From contig JAEEVO010000001.1 of NCBI GenBank assembly GCA_016290905.1, positions 1 through 61,411 on the forward strand: a stretch of DNA of 61,411 nucleotides, in the 5' to 3' direction. Positions 22,991 to 31,460 of the stretch are shown in pieces; the first letter of the stretch is position 1, and every line of letters begins with the position of its first letter. The stretch is from Lachnospiraceae bacterium (GTDB taxonomy: Bacteria; Bacillota; Clostridia; Lachnospirales; Lachnospiraceae). A program made the translations under genes and the position numbers. The notes beneath the pieces were generated by a model that had not been told where the DNA came from, did no database searches, and saw only the letters and a list, made by a program, of their open reading frames with translations.

Positions 22991-24010
22991 ATGTCTGAAG
23001 AAATCACAAATGATAATAAAAAAAGATTGCAGTGGCTGGATATAATGAAAGGCTTGCTGATCTTTTTTGTTATGGTGGACCATAGTCTGCCGGGTCCTAT
23101 GACGGAAAGGTTTTATTCCCCGTTCTTTCTTGCAATGTTCTTCTGGGTTGGCGGATATACCTTTTACCTGAAGGATTCGTTTAAGACCTTTATAATATCG
23201 AAAATACAGCACCTTGTCATTCCTTTGTTTGTTCTTGGCGGTATGAGAGTGATCATAATATGCATTATGGTCGGATTCGGCTCCCTTCCCGAGCGTTTAC
23301 TGGGACTTGTATTACAGCGATGTCTTGTGAATGATGAAATGTGGTTTCTCTCATGTCTTTTTGTGGCTGAACTTACAATGTATTTTCTGCTTAAATTTCT
23401 TAACAGGATAAAAGAAGAAAAAAAACGGTATTGCCTGCTGCTTTTATCGGAACTTTTGCTCATGGTCATAGGATGCGTGATCACCGGCTGTTTACGGGTG
23501 AAGCTTATATGGGAAATAGAGACAGCCTTTATTATGGTCTTTTATACCGGATGCGGATATGTGTGGCGCAGATCGGAGAAAAAAGCGGCAGTGTTCCTGA
23601 AGCTTCCGGTTGTTTTGGCTTTTCTTGCGGCATATGTCGCTTTATGGTTCTTTATCCGGGAAAGCCTGTACAAACCCCGTCTTTCGGACATTGAAGGTTT
23701 TCCTATGTTCTTCCTTAAGTCCCTGCTTATGATGCCGGTTATCATATATGTCACAAGAAAGCTTGAGGGGAGTCTTGTGGGAAGAGTATCTGCTTTTCTC
23801 GGAGTAAATACGTTATTCTTCTTTGCATTTGGCGGATTTGGCAGAGAACTGTTCTATATGATCATGGCAAAACTTGGCATGGACAGTGCTCCGTGGCAGG
23901 CGTTTGCATGTGCGGTGTTTATATTGTGCCTGATGTCGGGACCGGCTGTCCTGTTTAAGAAACTGTGTCCGTTTGCGGTCGGAGTAAAAAGAAAGAAAAT
24001 TAAGAATTAG
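22991..24010 (+). CDS. acyltransferase-3 family membrane protein
   Basis: A 339-aa polytopic protein with about ten TM segments. The first TM contains the LQWLDIMKGLLIFFVMVDHS pattern typical of acyltransferase-3/OafA/YjeK-type enzymes, with the presumed catalytic His at about residue 36. Such enzymes O-acetylate exported glycans, peptidoglycan or small molecules. No C-terminal SGNH domain is present. It is transcribed alone; the acceptor cannot be predicted. Confidence 0.85.
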   Translation: MSEEITNDNKKRLQWLDIMKGLLIFFVMVDHSLPGPMTERFYSPFFLAMFFWVGGYTFYLKDSFKTFIISKIQHLVIPLFVLGGMRVIIICIMVGFGSLPERLLGLVLQRCLVNDEMWFLSCLFVAELTMYFLLKFLNRIKEEKKRYCLLLLSELLLMVIGCVITGCLRVKLIWEIETAFIMVFYTGCGYVWRRSEKKAAVFLKLPVVLAFLAAYVALWFFIRESLYKPRLSDIEGFPMFFLKSLLMMPVIIYVTRKLEGSLVGRVSAFLGVNTLFFFAFGGFGRELFYMIMAKLGMDSAPWQAFACAVFILCLMSGPAVLFKKLCPFAVGVKRKKIKN

Positions 24011-24031
24011 TGAACACGATCATAAAAAGGA

Positions 24032-24060
24032 TTGATTTTTAGAAAATTGTTTGATATAAT
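24032..24060 (+). promoter_or_regulatory. promoter for BI-1/YetJ gene
   Basis: TTGATT (24032-24037), 17 bp, TATAAT (24055-24060). The leader contains an exact direct repeat GAACGTTT at 24086-24093 and 24098-24105. Confidence 0.7.
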
Positions 24061-24123
24061 GATAGTTGTGAAAAAATGTGGGTTTGAACGTTTGAAAGAA
24101 CGTTTACGGAAAGGGGTAATATT

Positions 24124-24927
24124 ATGAACAATGATTATCGCGATTGGGGTAAGTTGAACCCGAATGCGAATACTGAACCCATACAGGATGATTTTCAGGG
24201 GTATCAGAGCAATTACGGAAATACGGGCAGCGGTACCTTTTCCAACGGTATCTCCGGTATTATAAGCGAGGCTTCGGAGGCATTGCAGCAGAAGGTGGTT
24301 GCGCAGTCATTTATCTTTATGGTAGCGGCTTTGGCTGTTACATGGGTGGGGGCAAAGGTTGCTTCAGCAGCCCTTTTGGAATGGATGATGTCCAGTCCCG
24401 TGAACATGATCATATTGTTTGTGGCTGAGATAGCGATCGTATTAATATCAAACGTAGCATTAAAGAAAAACAACGTGGTTCTTTCGGCCTGTCTTTTCAC
24501 GGCTTATTCGTTTATAAACGGAGCGATGCTGGGTATAGTATGCAGCATTTATACCGATGCAAGCGTTGCGAAAGTAATCGTCATAACCGGTATTACATTT
24601 GCAGTTACGGCATTATACGGACTTGTTGCCAAAAAAGATCTTTCTTCCGTAGGAAGCCTTTGCATTATGGGACTTATCGGACTTATCCTGGTAGGTCTGA
24701 TCAATTTCTTCGTTAAAAGCGAGCCGTTGGATTATCTGGCTTCATTTATAGGAGTAGCCGTATTTGTCGGTCTTACGGCATATGACACACAGAAAATAAA
24801 AAAACATGTTGCGTACGCCGATTCGTATAATGTTACCGCATTATCACTGAATGGTGCATTTGAGCTTTATCTTGATTTTATAAATCTGTTTCTTTACCTT
24901 TTAAAGATTTTCGGAAAGAGAAGATGA
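24124..24927 (+). CDS. Bax inhibitor-1/YccA family channel
   Basis: A 267-aa protein with an about 55-residue polar Asn/Gly-rich N-terminus and seven TM segments. The late helices carry GLTAYDTQKIK and LYLDFINLFLYLL, holding the two Asp residues that in Bacillus YetJ form the pH-sensitive latch of a calcium-leak pore. It ends in the basic FGKRR tail usual for the family. RBS AAAGGGG. It is likely a membrane Ca2+/H+ leak protein; physiological role in bacteria unclear. Confidence 0.92.
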   Translation: MNNDYRDWGKLNPNANTEPIQDDFQGYQSNYGNTGSGTFSNGISGIISEASEALQQKVVAQSFIFMVAALAVTWVGAKVASAALLEWMMSSPVNMIILFVAEIAIVLISNVALKKNNVVLSACLFTAYSFINGAMLGIVCSIYTDASVAKVIVITGITFAVTALYGLVAKKDLSSVGSLCIMGLIGLILVGLINFFVKSEPLDYLASFIGVAVFVGLTAYDTQKIKKHVAYADSYNVTALSLNGAFELYLDFINLFLYLLKIFGKRR

Positions 24928-24952
24928 CGGATTGCAGGGCATGATCTTGTTG

Positions 24953-24991
24953 CCGGGGAGAAGCTGAAGGCGTTTTCAGGGTGACAGTGAC
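24953..24991 (+). repeat. dispersed intergenic element, copy B
   Basis: This 39-bp stretch matches 21729-21767 at 31 positions, including a continuous AGGCGTTTTC and GGTGACA. It lies between yetJ-like and malQ genes, in non-coding DNA like copy A. Confidence 0.55.
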
Positions 24992-25012
24992 AATGGCGTT
25001 TTTCCGACAGCT

Positions 25013-25041
25013 CCGGAAAAAGAGAGCTTTTCCGGTATAAT
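25013..25041 (+). promoter_or_regulatory. malQ promoter region with inverted repeat
   Basis: An 8-bp inverted repeat CCGGAAAA/TTTTCCGG (25013-25020, 25028-25035) abuts a TATAAT -10 box (25036-25041). The -35 position has no consensus hexamer and is occupied by the palindrome, suggesting that a regulator decides promoter use. Confidence 0.5.
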
Positions 25042-25054
25042 GATCGTTGAGTAT

Positions 25055-25097
25055 GAGTCATCGGATGGACACTGTGCTATCTGGTGACTCTTGTTTT
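25055..25097 (+). other. leader hairpin upstream of malQ
   Basis: The 6-bp outer stem GAGTCA/TGACTC (25055-25060, 25085-25090) encloses a second 5-bp stem (25064-25068 with 25077-25081) and is followed by TTGTTTT. It lies in the transcribed leader, 43 bp before the malQ ATG, and looks like an attenuator or a weak terminator. Confidence 0.4.
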
Positions 25098-25132
25098 AAA
25101 ACAGAATACATCTGAAAGGACGGAATACTATA

Positions 25133-26620
25133 ATGAGAAGTACTGGTGTATTGCTTCCGGTTGCAAGCCTTCCCACAAAGTACGGTATCGGAGGATTTTC
25201 AAAAGAAGCGTATGATTTTGTCGACTGGTTAAAGGCAGCCGGGGTTGATTACTGGCAGATACTGCCTTTAGGACCTACCGGATACGGAGATTCTCCTTAT
25301 CAGAGCATATCCACATTTGCCGGAAATCCGTACTTTATAGATCTTGAAGCGCTTGTTGAAGCAGGGCTTCTTACAGAAGCCGAGTGTAAGGAGGCGGATT
25401 GCGGAAAAAATCCGAAATATATTGATTACGGGGCAGTCTACAATACAAGGCTTCCTCTTTTGAAGAAAGCGTTTAAGAGAAGCAAACATAAGAATCTCAA
25501 GAAATATAAAGAGTTCTGCGAAAAGAACGCATACTGGCTGGAAGATTACGCTCTTTTTGTATCGATAAAAAATTCCAGAAACGGTGAATGCTGGATTTCA
25601 TGGGATAAGGACATAAGGACAAGGACTCCCGAAGCATTGACAAAGTACAGGGAGAAATTCGCAGAGGAGATTGATTTTTATAAATTCAACCAGTTCATGT
25701 TCATGGAACAGTGGACGAAACTTAAGGCATACGCCAATAAGAACGGGGTAAAGATCATCGGTGACATTCCCATCTATGTAGCGCTCGACAGTGCGGATGC
25801 TTGGGCTAATACACAGCTCTTTGAATTTGACAAAAACTGCAGACCTAAGTCGGTTGCAGGATGTCCGCCTGATGCATTCAGTGCTACGGGACAGCTTTGG
25901 GGCAATCCTTTGTATGACTGGAAAGTACATAAGGAGACAGGCTTTGAATGGTGGATATCAAGGATAAGTCATTGCTATGAGCTGTATGATGTTGTAAGAG
26001 TAGACCATTTCCGTGGGTTTGATGAGTATTACGCAATACCTGCAAAGGATGAAACCGCAGAACACGGTAAATGGAAGAAGGGTCCCGGGATAGAGCTCTT
26101 TAATGCCATCAGGAAGAAGCTGGGAGAAAAGCATATTATTGCGGAGGATCTTGGATTCCTTACACCTACCGTTATCAAGCTTCTTCATAAGTCTGGATTC
26201 CCGGGGATGAAGGTGCTCCAGTTCGCATTTGATCCTCATACACCGAGTATTTATCTTCCTCACAACCATATTGAAAACTGTGTGGTATATACAGGTACTC
26301 ATGACAATGATACGAGCAGAGGATGGTTCAAGAGCCTTGGACATGAGGACAGGAAGTATATCGGTGAATATCTGGGATGCGGTGACATAAAGGAAGAGGA
26401 TGTAGCATGGGTTATCATCCGTGCGGCATTAAGAAGCGTTGCAGAGCTTGCGGTGATCCCGATGCAGGATATCCTCAATCTGGGTTCGGAAGCAAGACTG
26501 AACGCTCCGTCGACCTTCGGTGATAACTGGAAGTGGCGTATGCTCAAAGGTGAAGCGGATAATAAGCTTGCCGAGAAACTTGCACGTTGTAACTGGATGT
26601 ACGAAAGACATAAATTTTAG
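25133..26620 (+). CDS. malQ: 4-alpha-glucanotransferase
   Basis: A 495-aa GH77 amylomaltase transferring maltosyl or longer glucan units between alpha-1,4-glucans in starch/glycogen and maltodextrin metabolism. The N-terminus RSTGVLLPVASLPTKYGIGG and the barrel motifs GDIPIYVALDSADAW, VDHFRGF (nucleophile Asp), IAEDLGF (acid/base Glu) and TGTHDNDT (stabilising Asp) are intact. Length is typical. A phosphoglycerate-mutase-like gene follows 21 bp later. Confidence 0.97.
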   Translation: MRSTGVLLPVASLPTKYGIGGFSKEAYDFVDWLKAAGVDYWQILPLGPTGYGDSPYQSISTFAGNPYFIDLEALVEAGLLTEAECKEADCGKNPKYIDYGAVYNTRLPLLKKAFKRSKHKNLKKYKEFCEKNAYWLEDYALFVSIKNSRNGECWISWDKDIRTRTPEALTKYREKFAEEIDFYKFNQFMFMEQWTKLKAYANKNGVKIIGDIPIYVALDSADAWANTQLFEFDKNCRPKSVAGCPPDAFSATGQLWGNPLYDWKVHKETGFEWWISRISHCYELYDVVRVDHFRGFDEYYAIPAKDETAEHGKWKKGPGIELFNAIRKKLGEKHIIAEDLGFLTPTVIKLLHKSGFPGMKVLQFAFDPHTPSIYLPHNHIENCVVYTGTHDNDTSRGWFKSLGHEDRKYIGEYLGCGDIKEEDVAWVIIRAALRSVAELAVIPMQDILNLGSEARLNAPSTFGDNWKWRMLKGEADNKLAEKLARCNWMYERHKF

Positions 26621-26641
26621 GATTTTTGGAGAAAAAAGGAA

Positions 26642-27193
26642 ATGTTGTATATCATACGTCATGGCAAGACTGACTGGAATGTCGAGCACAGGCTTCAGGG
26701 ACAGACCGACACTGAGCTAAACGAAGAAGGAAGAAGGATGGCACGGGAAGCTGCCACAGAGTATGCAAATATACATTTTGATGTCTGTTATTGTTCACCT
26801 TTGTTAAGAGCAAGGGAAACCGCCAAAATCCTCCTTGACGGAAGGAATATTCCGATAATATATGACGACCGTCTTAAGGAAATGGGTTTCGGAGAATTTG
26901 AAGGCTTAAAGGAGTGCTTTTCCATTCCCGATTGCCCGGTAAATGTTTTTTTTAAAGATCCTGCAAACTATACCGATCCGCAGGGCGGCGCAGAGAGTAT
27001 GGACAGCCTGTTTAGTAGGACCGGAGATTTCCTGGAAGAGATCGAGCCTGAGCTTGAAGCAGGCAAGGATATTCTGATAGTCGGACACGGCGCAATGAAT
27101 TCAAGTATTATCTGCAGGATAAAGTATAATCTTGACCGTAAAAGATTCTGGGATGAAGGGATACCGAACTGCAAACTTATGCGGATTTTATAG
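26642..27193 (+). CDS. histidine phosphatase (phosphoglycerate mutase-like)
   Basis: A 183-aa branch-1 histidine phosphatase. The N-terminal LYIIRHGKTDWN carries the phospho-accepting His in RHG; the second catalytic His is in LIVGHGAMN; the acid residue is expected in KEMGFGEFEG. It is similar to GpmB/CobC-like enzymes; the natural substrate could be a sugar phosphate. Cotranscribed with malQ. Confidence 0.92.
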   Translation: MLYIIRHGKTDWNVEHRLQGQTDTELNEEGRRMAREAATEYANIHFDVCYCSPLLRARETAKILLDGRNIPIIYDDRLKEMGFGEFEGLKECFSIPDCPVNVFFKDPANYTDPQGGAESMDSLFSRTGDFLEEIEPELEAGKDILIVGHGAMNSSIICRIKYNLDRKRFWDEGIPNCKLMRIL

Positions 27194-27230
27194 CTGTATG
27201 GACCGTTTTTTCGAAAAGTTAAAAAAGTAG

Positions 27231-27260
27231 TTGACTTTTTGATATAAGACGTTGTATAAT
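27231..27260 (+). promoter_or_regulatory. promoter for serine T-box/serCA unit
   Basis: TTGACT (27231-27236), 18 bp, TATAAT (27255-27260); transcription would start near 27267, immediately before the T-box leader. Confidence 0.8.
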
Positions 27261-27267
27261 GGCATTG

Positions 27268-27498
27268 TTTAAGCGACGATGAAAGCTACGACCTGAAAGT
27301 ACTGATCACAGAGAACTGTCGTTTGGTGCGAGACAGCAGAGGGAAACGGGTCACTCCACTTTCGGAGCTTCCGGCGATGAGTCGGAGGGAGGCAACCTTT
27401 ATATTGCCATAGAGATGTCATGAAATTCATGATAAATTGGGTGGTACCGCGGATTATTTCGCCCCATATATGTGATGAGCATATATGGGGTTATTTTT
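27268..27498 (+). ncRNA. T-box riboswitch, serine specifier
   Basis: The leader shows a long Stem I with a GGTGCGAGA distal region, a probable specifier codon TCC (Ser, 27355-27357) in the CACTCCACTTTC context, and the T-box sequence TGGGTGGTACCGCGG (27438-27452), which pairs with the uncharged tRNA acceptor end. The terminator is an 11-bp stem (27462-27472 with 27480-27490) followed by TTATTTTT. Uncharged tRNA-Ser should stabilise the antiterminator and allow transcription of serC and serA. The specifier agrees with the downstream serine pathway genes. Confidence 0.93.
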
Positions 27499-27632
27499 GT
27501 CCTTGGAGGATAGATGAATCTGCTAATATATTTGCGGTTCGTTCTATAACAGACAGAAACGCGGATAGTATCTTTATGTACAAATGCAGCACAATGAAAA
27601 GCTGCCCTATATAAAAAGGAGGATTTTTAGAA

Positions 27633-28715
27633 ATGGCAAGAGTTTTTAATTTTTCAGCAGGTCCCGCTATGATGCCCCTGCCCGTACTTGAAGAGATCGC
27701 AAAAGAGGTAGTTGATTACCGCGGATGTGGTATGAGCGTTATGGAGATGTCCCACAGATCCAAGGTTTATCAGCAGATCATAGATGAGGCTGAGGCTGAT
27801 TTAAGAGATCTTATGAACATCCCGGATAACTATAAGGTTCTCTTTGTACAGGGCGGCGCAACACTCGAGTTCGCTATGATCCCCATGAACCTTATGAAGA
27901 ATGGCGTAGCTGATTATATCGTAACAGGAGCATGGTCAAAGAAGGCAGCCAGTGAGGCTAAGAAGTATGGCAAGGTAAACGTTATCGCATCAAGCGAAGA
28001 CAAGAACTACAGCTACATTCCGGATGTATCAGACCTTCCTATAGATGATGACGCTGATTATGTATATATCTGCGAGAACGAGACTATCCATGGTACCACA
28101 TATGCAGAGCTTCCCAATACAAAGGGCAAGATCTTAGTAGCCGATCAGTCTTCAATGTTCTTAAGCAAGCCTGTTGATGTTACAAAGTACGGTCTTATCT
28201 ACGGCGGTGTTCAGAAGAACGTAGGACCTGCAGGTCTGGCAATCGTTATCATCCGTGAAGACCTTATCCGTGAGGATCTTCCCGATTTCGTTCCTACATA
28301 CTGCAGATTTGATACACACGCAAAGAACGGTTCTATGTATAATACACCCAACTGCTGGGCTATCTATGTATGCGGTAAGGTATTCAAGTACTTAAAGAGC
28401 CTTGGCGGACTTTCGGCCATGGATGAGATCAATAAGAAGAAGGCAGCTATCCTTTATGACTTCCTTGATTCAAGCAAGCTCTTCAAGGGTACCGTAGAGA
28501 AGAAGTACCGTTCACTTATGAATGTTCCTTTCGTAACAGGCGATGCAGATAAGGATGCAGCAGTTGTAGCAGCTACAAAGGCAGCAGGCTTCGATAACCT
28601 CAAAGGTCACAGAAGCGTTGGCGGTCTTCGTGCTTCTATTTACAACGCTATGCCTATCGAAGGCGTACAGGCACTTGTTGATTTCCTGAAGAAGTATGAA
28701 GCTGAGAATGCTTGA
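27633..28715 (+). CDS. serC: phosphoserine aminotransferase
   Basis: A 360-aa PLP enzyme converting 3-phosphohydroxypyruvate and glutamate to phosphoserine. FNFSAGPAMMPLPVLEE at the N-terminus, GGATLEF in the cofactor site, and YGGVQKNVGPAG with the Schiff-base Lys are conserved. It has an AGGAGG ribosome binding site and sits directly under T-box control; serA follows, so the serine pathway is induced by serine starvation. Confidence 0.97.
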   Translation: MARVFNFSAGPAMMPLPVLEEIAKEVVDYRGCGMSVMEMSHRSKVYQQIIDEAEADLRDLMNIPDNYKVLFVQGGATLEFAMIPMNLMKNGVADYIVTGAWSKKAASEAKKYGKVNVIASSEDKNYSYIPDVSDLPIDDDADYVYICENETIHGTTYAELPNTKGKILVADQSSMFLSKPVDVTKYGLIYGGVQKNVGPAGLAIVIIREDLIREDLPDFVPTYCRFDTHAKNGSMYNTPNCWAIYVCGKVFKYLKSLGGLSAMDEINKKKAAILYDFLDSSKLFKGTVEKKYRSLMNVPFVTGDADKDAAVVAATKAAGFDNLKGHRSVGGLRASIYNAMPIEGVQALVDFLKKYEAENA

Positions 28716-28727
28716 TGATAAAAAGGG

Positions 28728-28797
28728 TGTCATCCTGATCCTGAGTAACAACGTTCCGAAGGATCTGTAAAGATTCTTTGCTTCACTCAGAATGACA
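28728..28797 (+). repeat. palindromic intergenic repeat between serC and serA
   Basis: Terminal arms TGTCATCCTGA (28728-28738) and TCAGAATGACA (28787-28797) are inverted with one mismatch; an inner AGGATCT/AGATTCT pair flanks GTAA. The TGTCAT-CTGAG ... CTCAG-ATGACA form is that of short palindromic elements I recall as widespread in Firmicute intergenic DNA. It lies within the serCA transcript and would fold as RNA. Confidence 0.6.
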
Positions 28798-28847
28798 ACA
28801 TTTGTCAGAGCAGAATATATTTAAGAAAATAGATTGGAGATAAAGAT

Positions 28848-30014
28848 ATGTTTAAGGTAAATTGCTTAAATAAGATTTCACCTGTCGGAATGGCAAACCT
28901 TACCGACAACTATACAGTAACAGAAAATTTTGATGAGGCCGATATCGTACTTGTACGTTCAGCAGCTATGCATGAAATGCAGTTCCCTAAGACGCTCAAG
29001 GCTATCGCTCGTGCAGGCGCAGGCGTAAACAACATCCCGCTTGACCGTTGTGCTGATGAGAACATCGTAGTATTCAACACACCCGGAGCAAACGCTAACG
29101 CAGTTAAGGAGCTTGCTATCGCGGCTATGCTTCTGGCATCACGTGATATTGTAGGTGGTATCAACTGGGTTCAGACCGTAAAGGATGATGAGACTGTTGC
29201 TAAGCTCGTTGAAAAAGGAAAGAGCAAATTTGCAGGAACAGAGATCAAGGGTAAGACCCTCGGTATCATCGGACTTGGCGCTATCGGCGGACCTCTCGGA
29301 AACGCAGCTTTAGGACTTGGAATGAAGGTTATCGGATTCGATCCTTTCTTAAGCGATGCAGCAAAAGCAGCACTTGATCCCGCTATTGAGATGGCAGCCA
29401 GCCGTGACGAGATTTATCAGAAGGCAGATTTTATTTCTGTTCATACGCCGCTTATCGACGATCCCGATCCCGATAAGAACACAAAGAAGATGATCAATGC
29501 CGAAAAGATAGCCATGATGAAGGACGGCGTTATCGTTCTTAACCTTGCACGTGATCTTCTGGTAGATGACGAGGCTATGAAGGCAGCACTTGAAAGCGGC
29601 AAGGTTCGTAAGTATGTTACAGATTTCCCGAATCCCGCATCAAGCAATATGGCAGGAGCTATAGCAATCCCTCATCTCGGAGCATCTACAGAGGAGGCAG
29701 AGGATAACTGTGCAGCCATGGCAGTTAAGCAGGTAGTAGACTTTGTTGAGAACGGAAACATTATCAACTCTGTAAATTATCCCAGAGTAGATCTCGGAGC
29801 TAAGCAGGGCACCAGGATCGCGATACGTTACAATGCCGCAGATGTAGCTGACATGGTTACTGCTGTTAACGGTGCCGGACTTATCATTAATGCAGTTAAG
29901 GACGGAAAGCGCGGAAATGTTGGCTATTGCCTCGTTGACGCAAAGGAAGCAGGAGATGCAGCTATCGCAGCAATTAAGGCTATCGAAGGCGTTAGGACCG
30001 TAACAGTTCTCTGA
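28848..30014 (+). CDS. serA: D-3-phosphoglycerate dehydrogenase
   Basis: A 388-aa short-form enzyme for the first step of serine synthesis. It has an NAD-binding Rossmann motif GKTLGIIGLGAIGG, the catalytic Arg/Glu/His set (ARAGAGVNNI, DFPNP, IPHLGASTEEAE) and a C-terminal ACT-like segment of about 75 residues (RIAIRYNAADVADMV...). It lies downstream of serC in the T-box operon, with 132 bp between, occupied by the palindromic repeat. A bidirectional terminator follows. Confidence 0.96.
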   Translation: MFKVNCLNKISPVGMANLTDNYTVTENFDEADIVLVRSAAMHEMQFPKTLKAIARAGAGVNNIPLDRCADENIVVFNTPGANANAVKELAIAAMLLASRDIVGGINWVQTVKDDETVAKLVEKGKSKFAGTEIKGKTLGIIGLGAIGGPLGNAALGLGMKVIGFDPFLSDAAKAALDPAIEMAASRDEIYQKADFISVHTPLIDDPDPDKNTKKMINAEKIAMMKDGVIVLNLARDLLVDDEAMKAALESGKVRKYVTDFPNPASSNMAGAIAIPHLGASTEEAEDNCAAMAVKQVVDFVENGNIINSVNYPRVDLGAKQGTRIAIRYNAADVADMVTAVNGAGLIINAVKDGKRGNVGYCLVDAKEAGDAAIAAIKAIEGVRTVTVL

Positions 30015-30057
30015 TTGAAATATTATTGAGGAATATCTTATAGAAATTGTATAAAAC

Positions 30058-30090
30058 AAACCCCTCTGTCGCAGAATGACAGAGGGGTTT
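30058..30090. terminator. bidirectional terminator between serA and trxB-like gene
   Basis: A perfect 13-bp stem (30058-30070 with 30078-30090) that begins with AAA and ends with TTT, so it can work on both strands between the two convergent genes. Confidence 0.9.
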
Positions 30091-30121
30091 AAACATTATA
30101 TAAGCCTAAGAAAAATAAGGA

Positions 30122-31120
30122 TCAGAAGCTTTTTGTCAGGTATCCCTCAACGCTTGTTATGCAGTTTGCACCGTCCGCTGCTGCGGTTATGATCTGCCTT
30201 AAGGGTTTCCTGCGTATATCACCTGCGGCAAAGATGCCGGGCATGGATGTCTTTCCGCTTTCATCCGCGATGACATATCCCGCCTCGTCACATGCTACAA
30301 GACTGCTGAAAAGGCCGGTTGCAGGTGTAATGCCTATGGCGATAAAAACACCCGAGACAGGGATTGTACGTTCTGCGCCGTTTATCACGTTCTTTACCGT
30401 TAAAGCTTCAACGTTTGTGGTACCCGAAATGCTTTTTGAAACACTGTCAAACACAAATTCTATGTTATCAATGGCGTCGGCCTTGCTTACCAGGCTTTTT
30501 GCCGCACGGAAGGTATCTCTTCTGTGAATGATATATACTTTATTGCATAACCTTGAAAGGAATATGGCGTCTTCAAGAGCAACATCGCCACCACCGATCA
30601 CTGCGGTATCTTTTTTTCTGAAAAAAGCTCCGTCACAGGTAGCACAGTATGAAACACCGACACCCGCAAAATCATCCTCTCCGTCTATTCCGGCTTTTTT
30701 ATGGGATGCGCCTGTCGCAGCTATAACGGTTTTTGTAAGAAATGCCTCACCTTCGGTGGAAGTAAGCATGAATATCAGGTCATTTACGGAGTCAAGCCCT
30801 TCCTTTGCGGGATTTATCTCGTTAAAGAATCCGTTTGGAGCAATCCTTCCGGGGGTAATATCGACAATGTCTGCGGTAATGAACGGACATCCGAGCTTGT
30901 CACAGTGTTTCTTAAAGTGATCGGAGAGCTCTCCGCCCGAAAGTCCCGGGAGTCCGGGATAGTTATCAACTTCGTAGGTAGATAAGACCTGACCGCCGGA
31001 AGCATAGGATTTTTCTATTATACAGAAGTCAAGCTCGGCTCGGGCGGCATATATGGCGGCCGACATACCCGCGGGTCCTGAACCTATGATAACGGTATCG
31101 TATATTTTCATGCTTTCCAT
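30122..31120 (-). CDS. trxB: thioredoxin reductase-like flavoprotein
   Basis: A 332-aa FAD/NAD(P)-dependent pyridine nucleotide-disulfide oxidoreductase. FAD-binding IIGSGPAGMSAA, the redox pair CATC (Cys159, Cys162) followed by DGAFF, the NAD(P) loop IGGGDVALEDA and the C-terminal GIFAAGDIRRKPLRQIITAAADG are all present. This fits bacterial TrxB; no thioredoxin gene is adjacent, so a related ferredoxin- or NADH-dependent reductase is possible. An AAAGGAT ribosome binding site supports the ATG at 31120. It is the only minus-strand gene between 1 and 58 kb. Confidence 0.93.
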   Translation of the reverse strand: MESMKIYDTVIIGSGPAGMSAAIYAARAELDFCIIEKSYASGGQVLSTYEVDNYPGLPGLSGGELSDHFKKHCDKLGCPFITADIVDITPGRIAPNGFFNEINPAKEGLDSVNDLIFMLTSTEGEAFLTKTVIAATGASHKKAGIDGEDDFAGVGVSYCATCDGAFFRKKDTAVIGGGDVALEDAIFLSRLCNKVYIIHRRDTFRAAKSLVSKADAIDNIEFVFDSVSKSISGTTNVEALTVKNVINGAERTIPVSGVFIAIGITPATGLFSSLVACDEAGYVIADESGKTSMPGIFAAGDIRRKPLRQIITAAADGANCITSVEGYLTKSF

Positions 31121-31214
31121 TTTAGTATCCTTTCTTAACGGTGATCAATATGCAGGATTGTCTTTGATGACAGGAATGCTGCCCGGACAACGAGATTTGA
31201 CCTTGCTGTTTACT

Positions 31215-31244
31215 ATAATATCACAAGAATGTATGCGAGGTCAA
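31215..31244 (-). promoter_or_regulatory. promoter for trxB-like gene
   Basis: On the minus strand, TTGACC (31244-31239), an 18-bp spacer and TATTAT (31220-31215), about 95 bp upstream of the trxB-like start. Confidence 0.65.
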
Positions 31245-31374
31245 ATGGTATATGAGTTGGAAAATAAAAATCAGACAAAATAATAAATACTATAATATAG
31301 ACAGATAATAGCGACTATAATTATCAAAAAGATGAATATCGTTTTGACGTATAAAAAGAGTTGACAATTGAGAT

Positions 31375-31393
31375 TTTGTGCAATTTGCACAAA
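31375..31393. promoter_or_regulatory. perfect palindrome, putative operator
   Basis: TTTGTGCAA-T-TTGCACAAA: 9-bp arms with a single central base, about 300 bp before the pel promoter and 70 bp before the DnaA-box-like cluster. It has the size and symmetry of a dimeric repressor site. Confidence 0.5.
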
Positions 31394-31460
31394 GTTTTAG
31401 ACTGCTTTATTTTTTTTGAGGGGTAGAAAAAAGGGTAAAAAATGTAAATGATTTTTATAG

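Noticed and set aside
24965-24978. CcpA cre site upstream of malQ
   Set aside because: TGAAGGCGTTTTCA resembles cre with one mismatch, but it falls inside the dispersed repeat element shared with 21729-21767, which explains it better; kept only as a possibility.
27420-27614. small ORF in the serine T-box leader
   Set aside because: Overlaps the T-box, antiterminator and terminator; the RNA structure explains the sequence.
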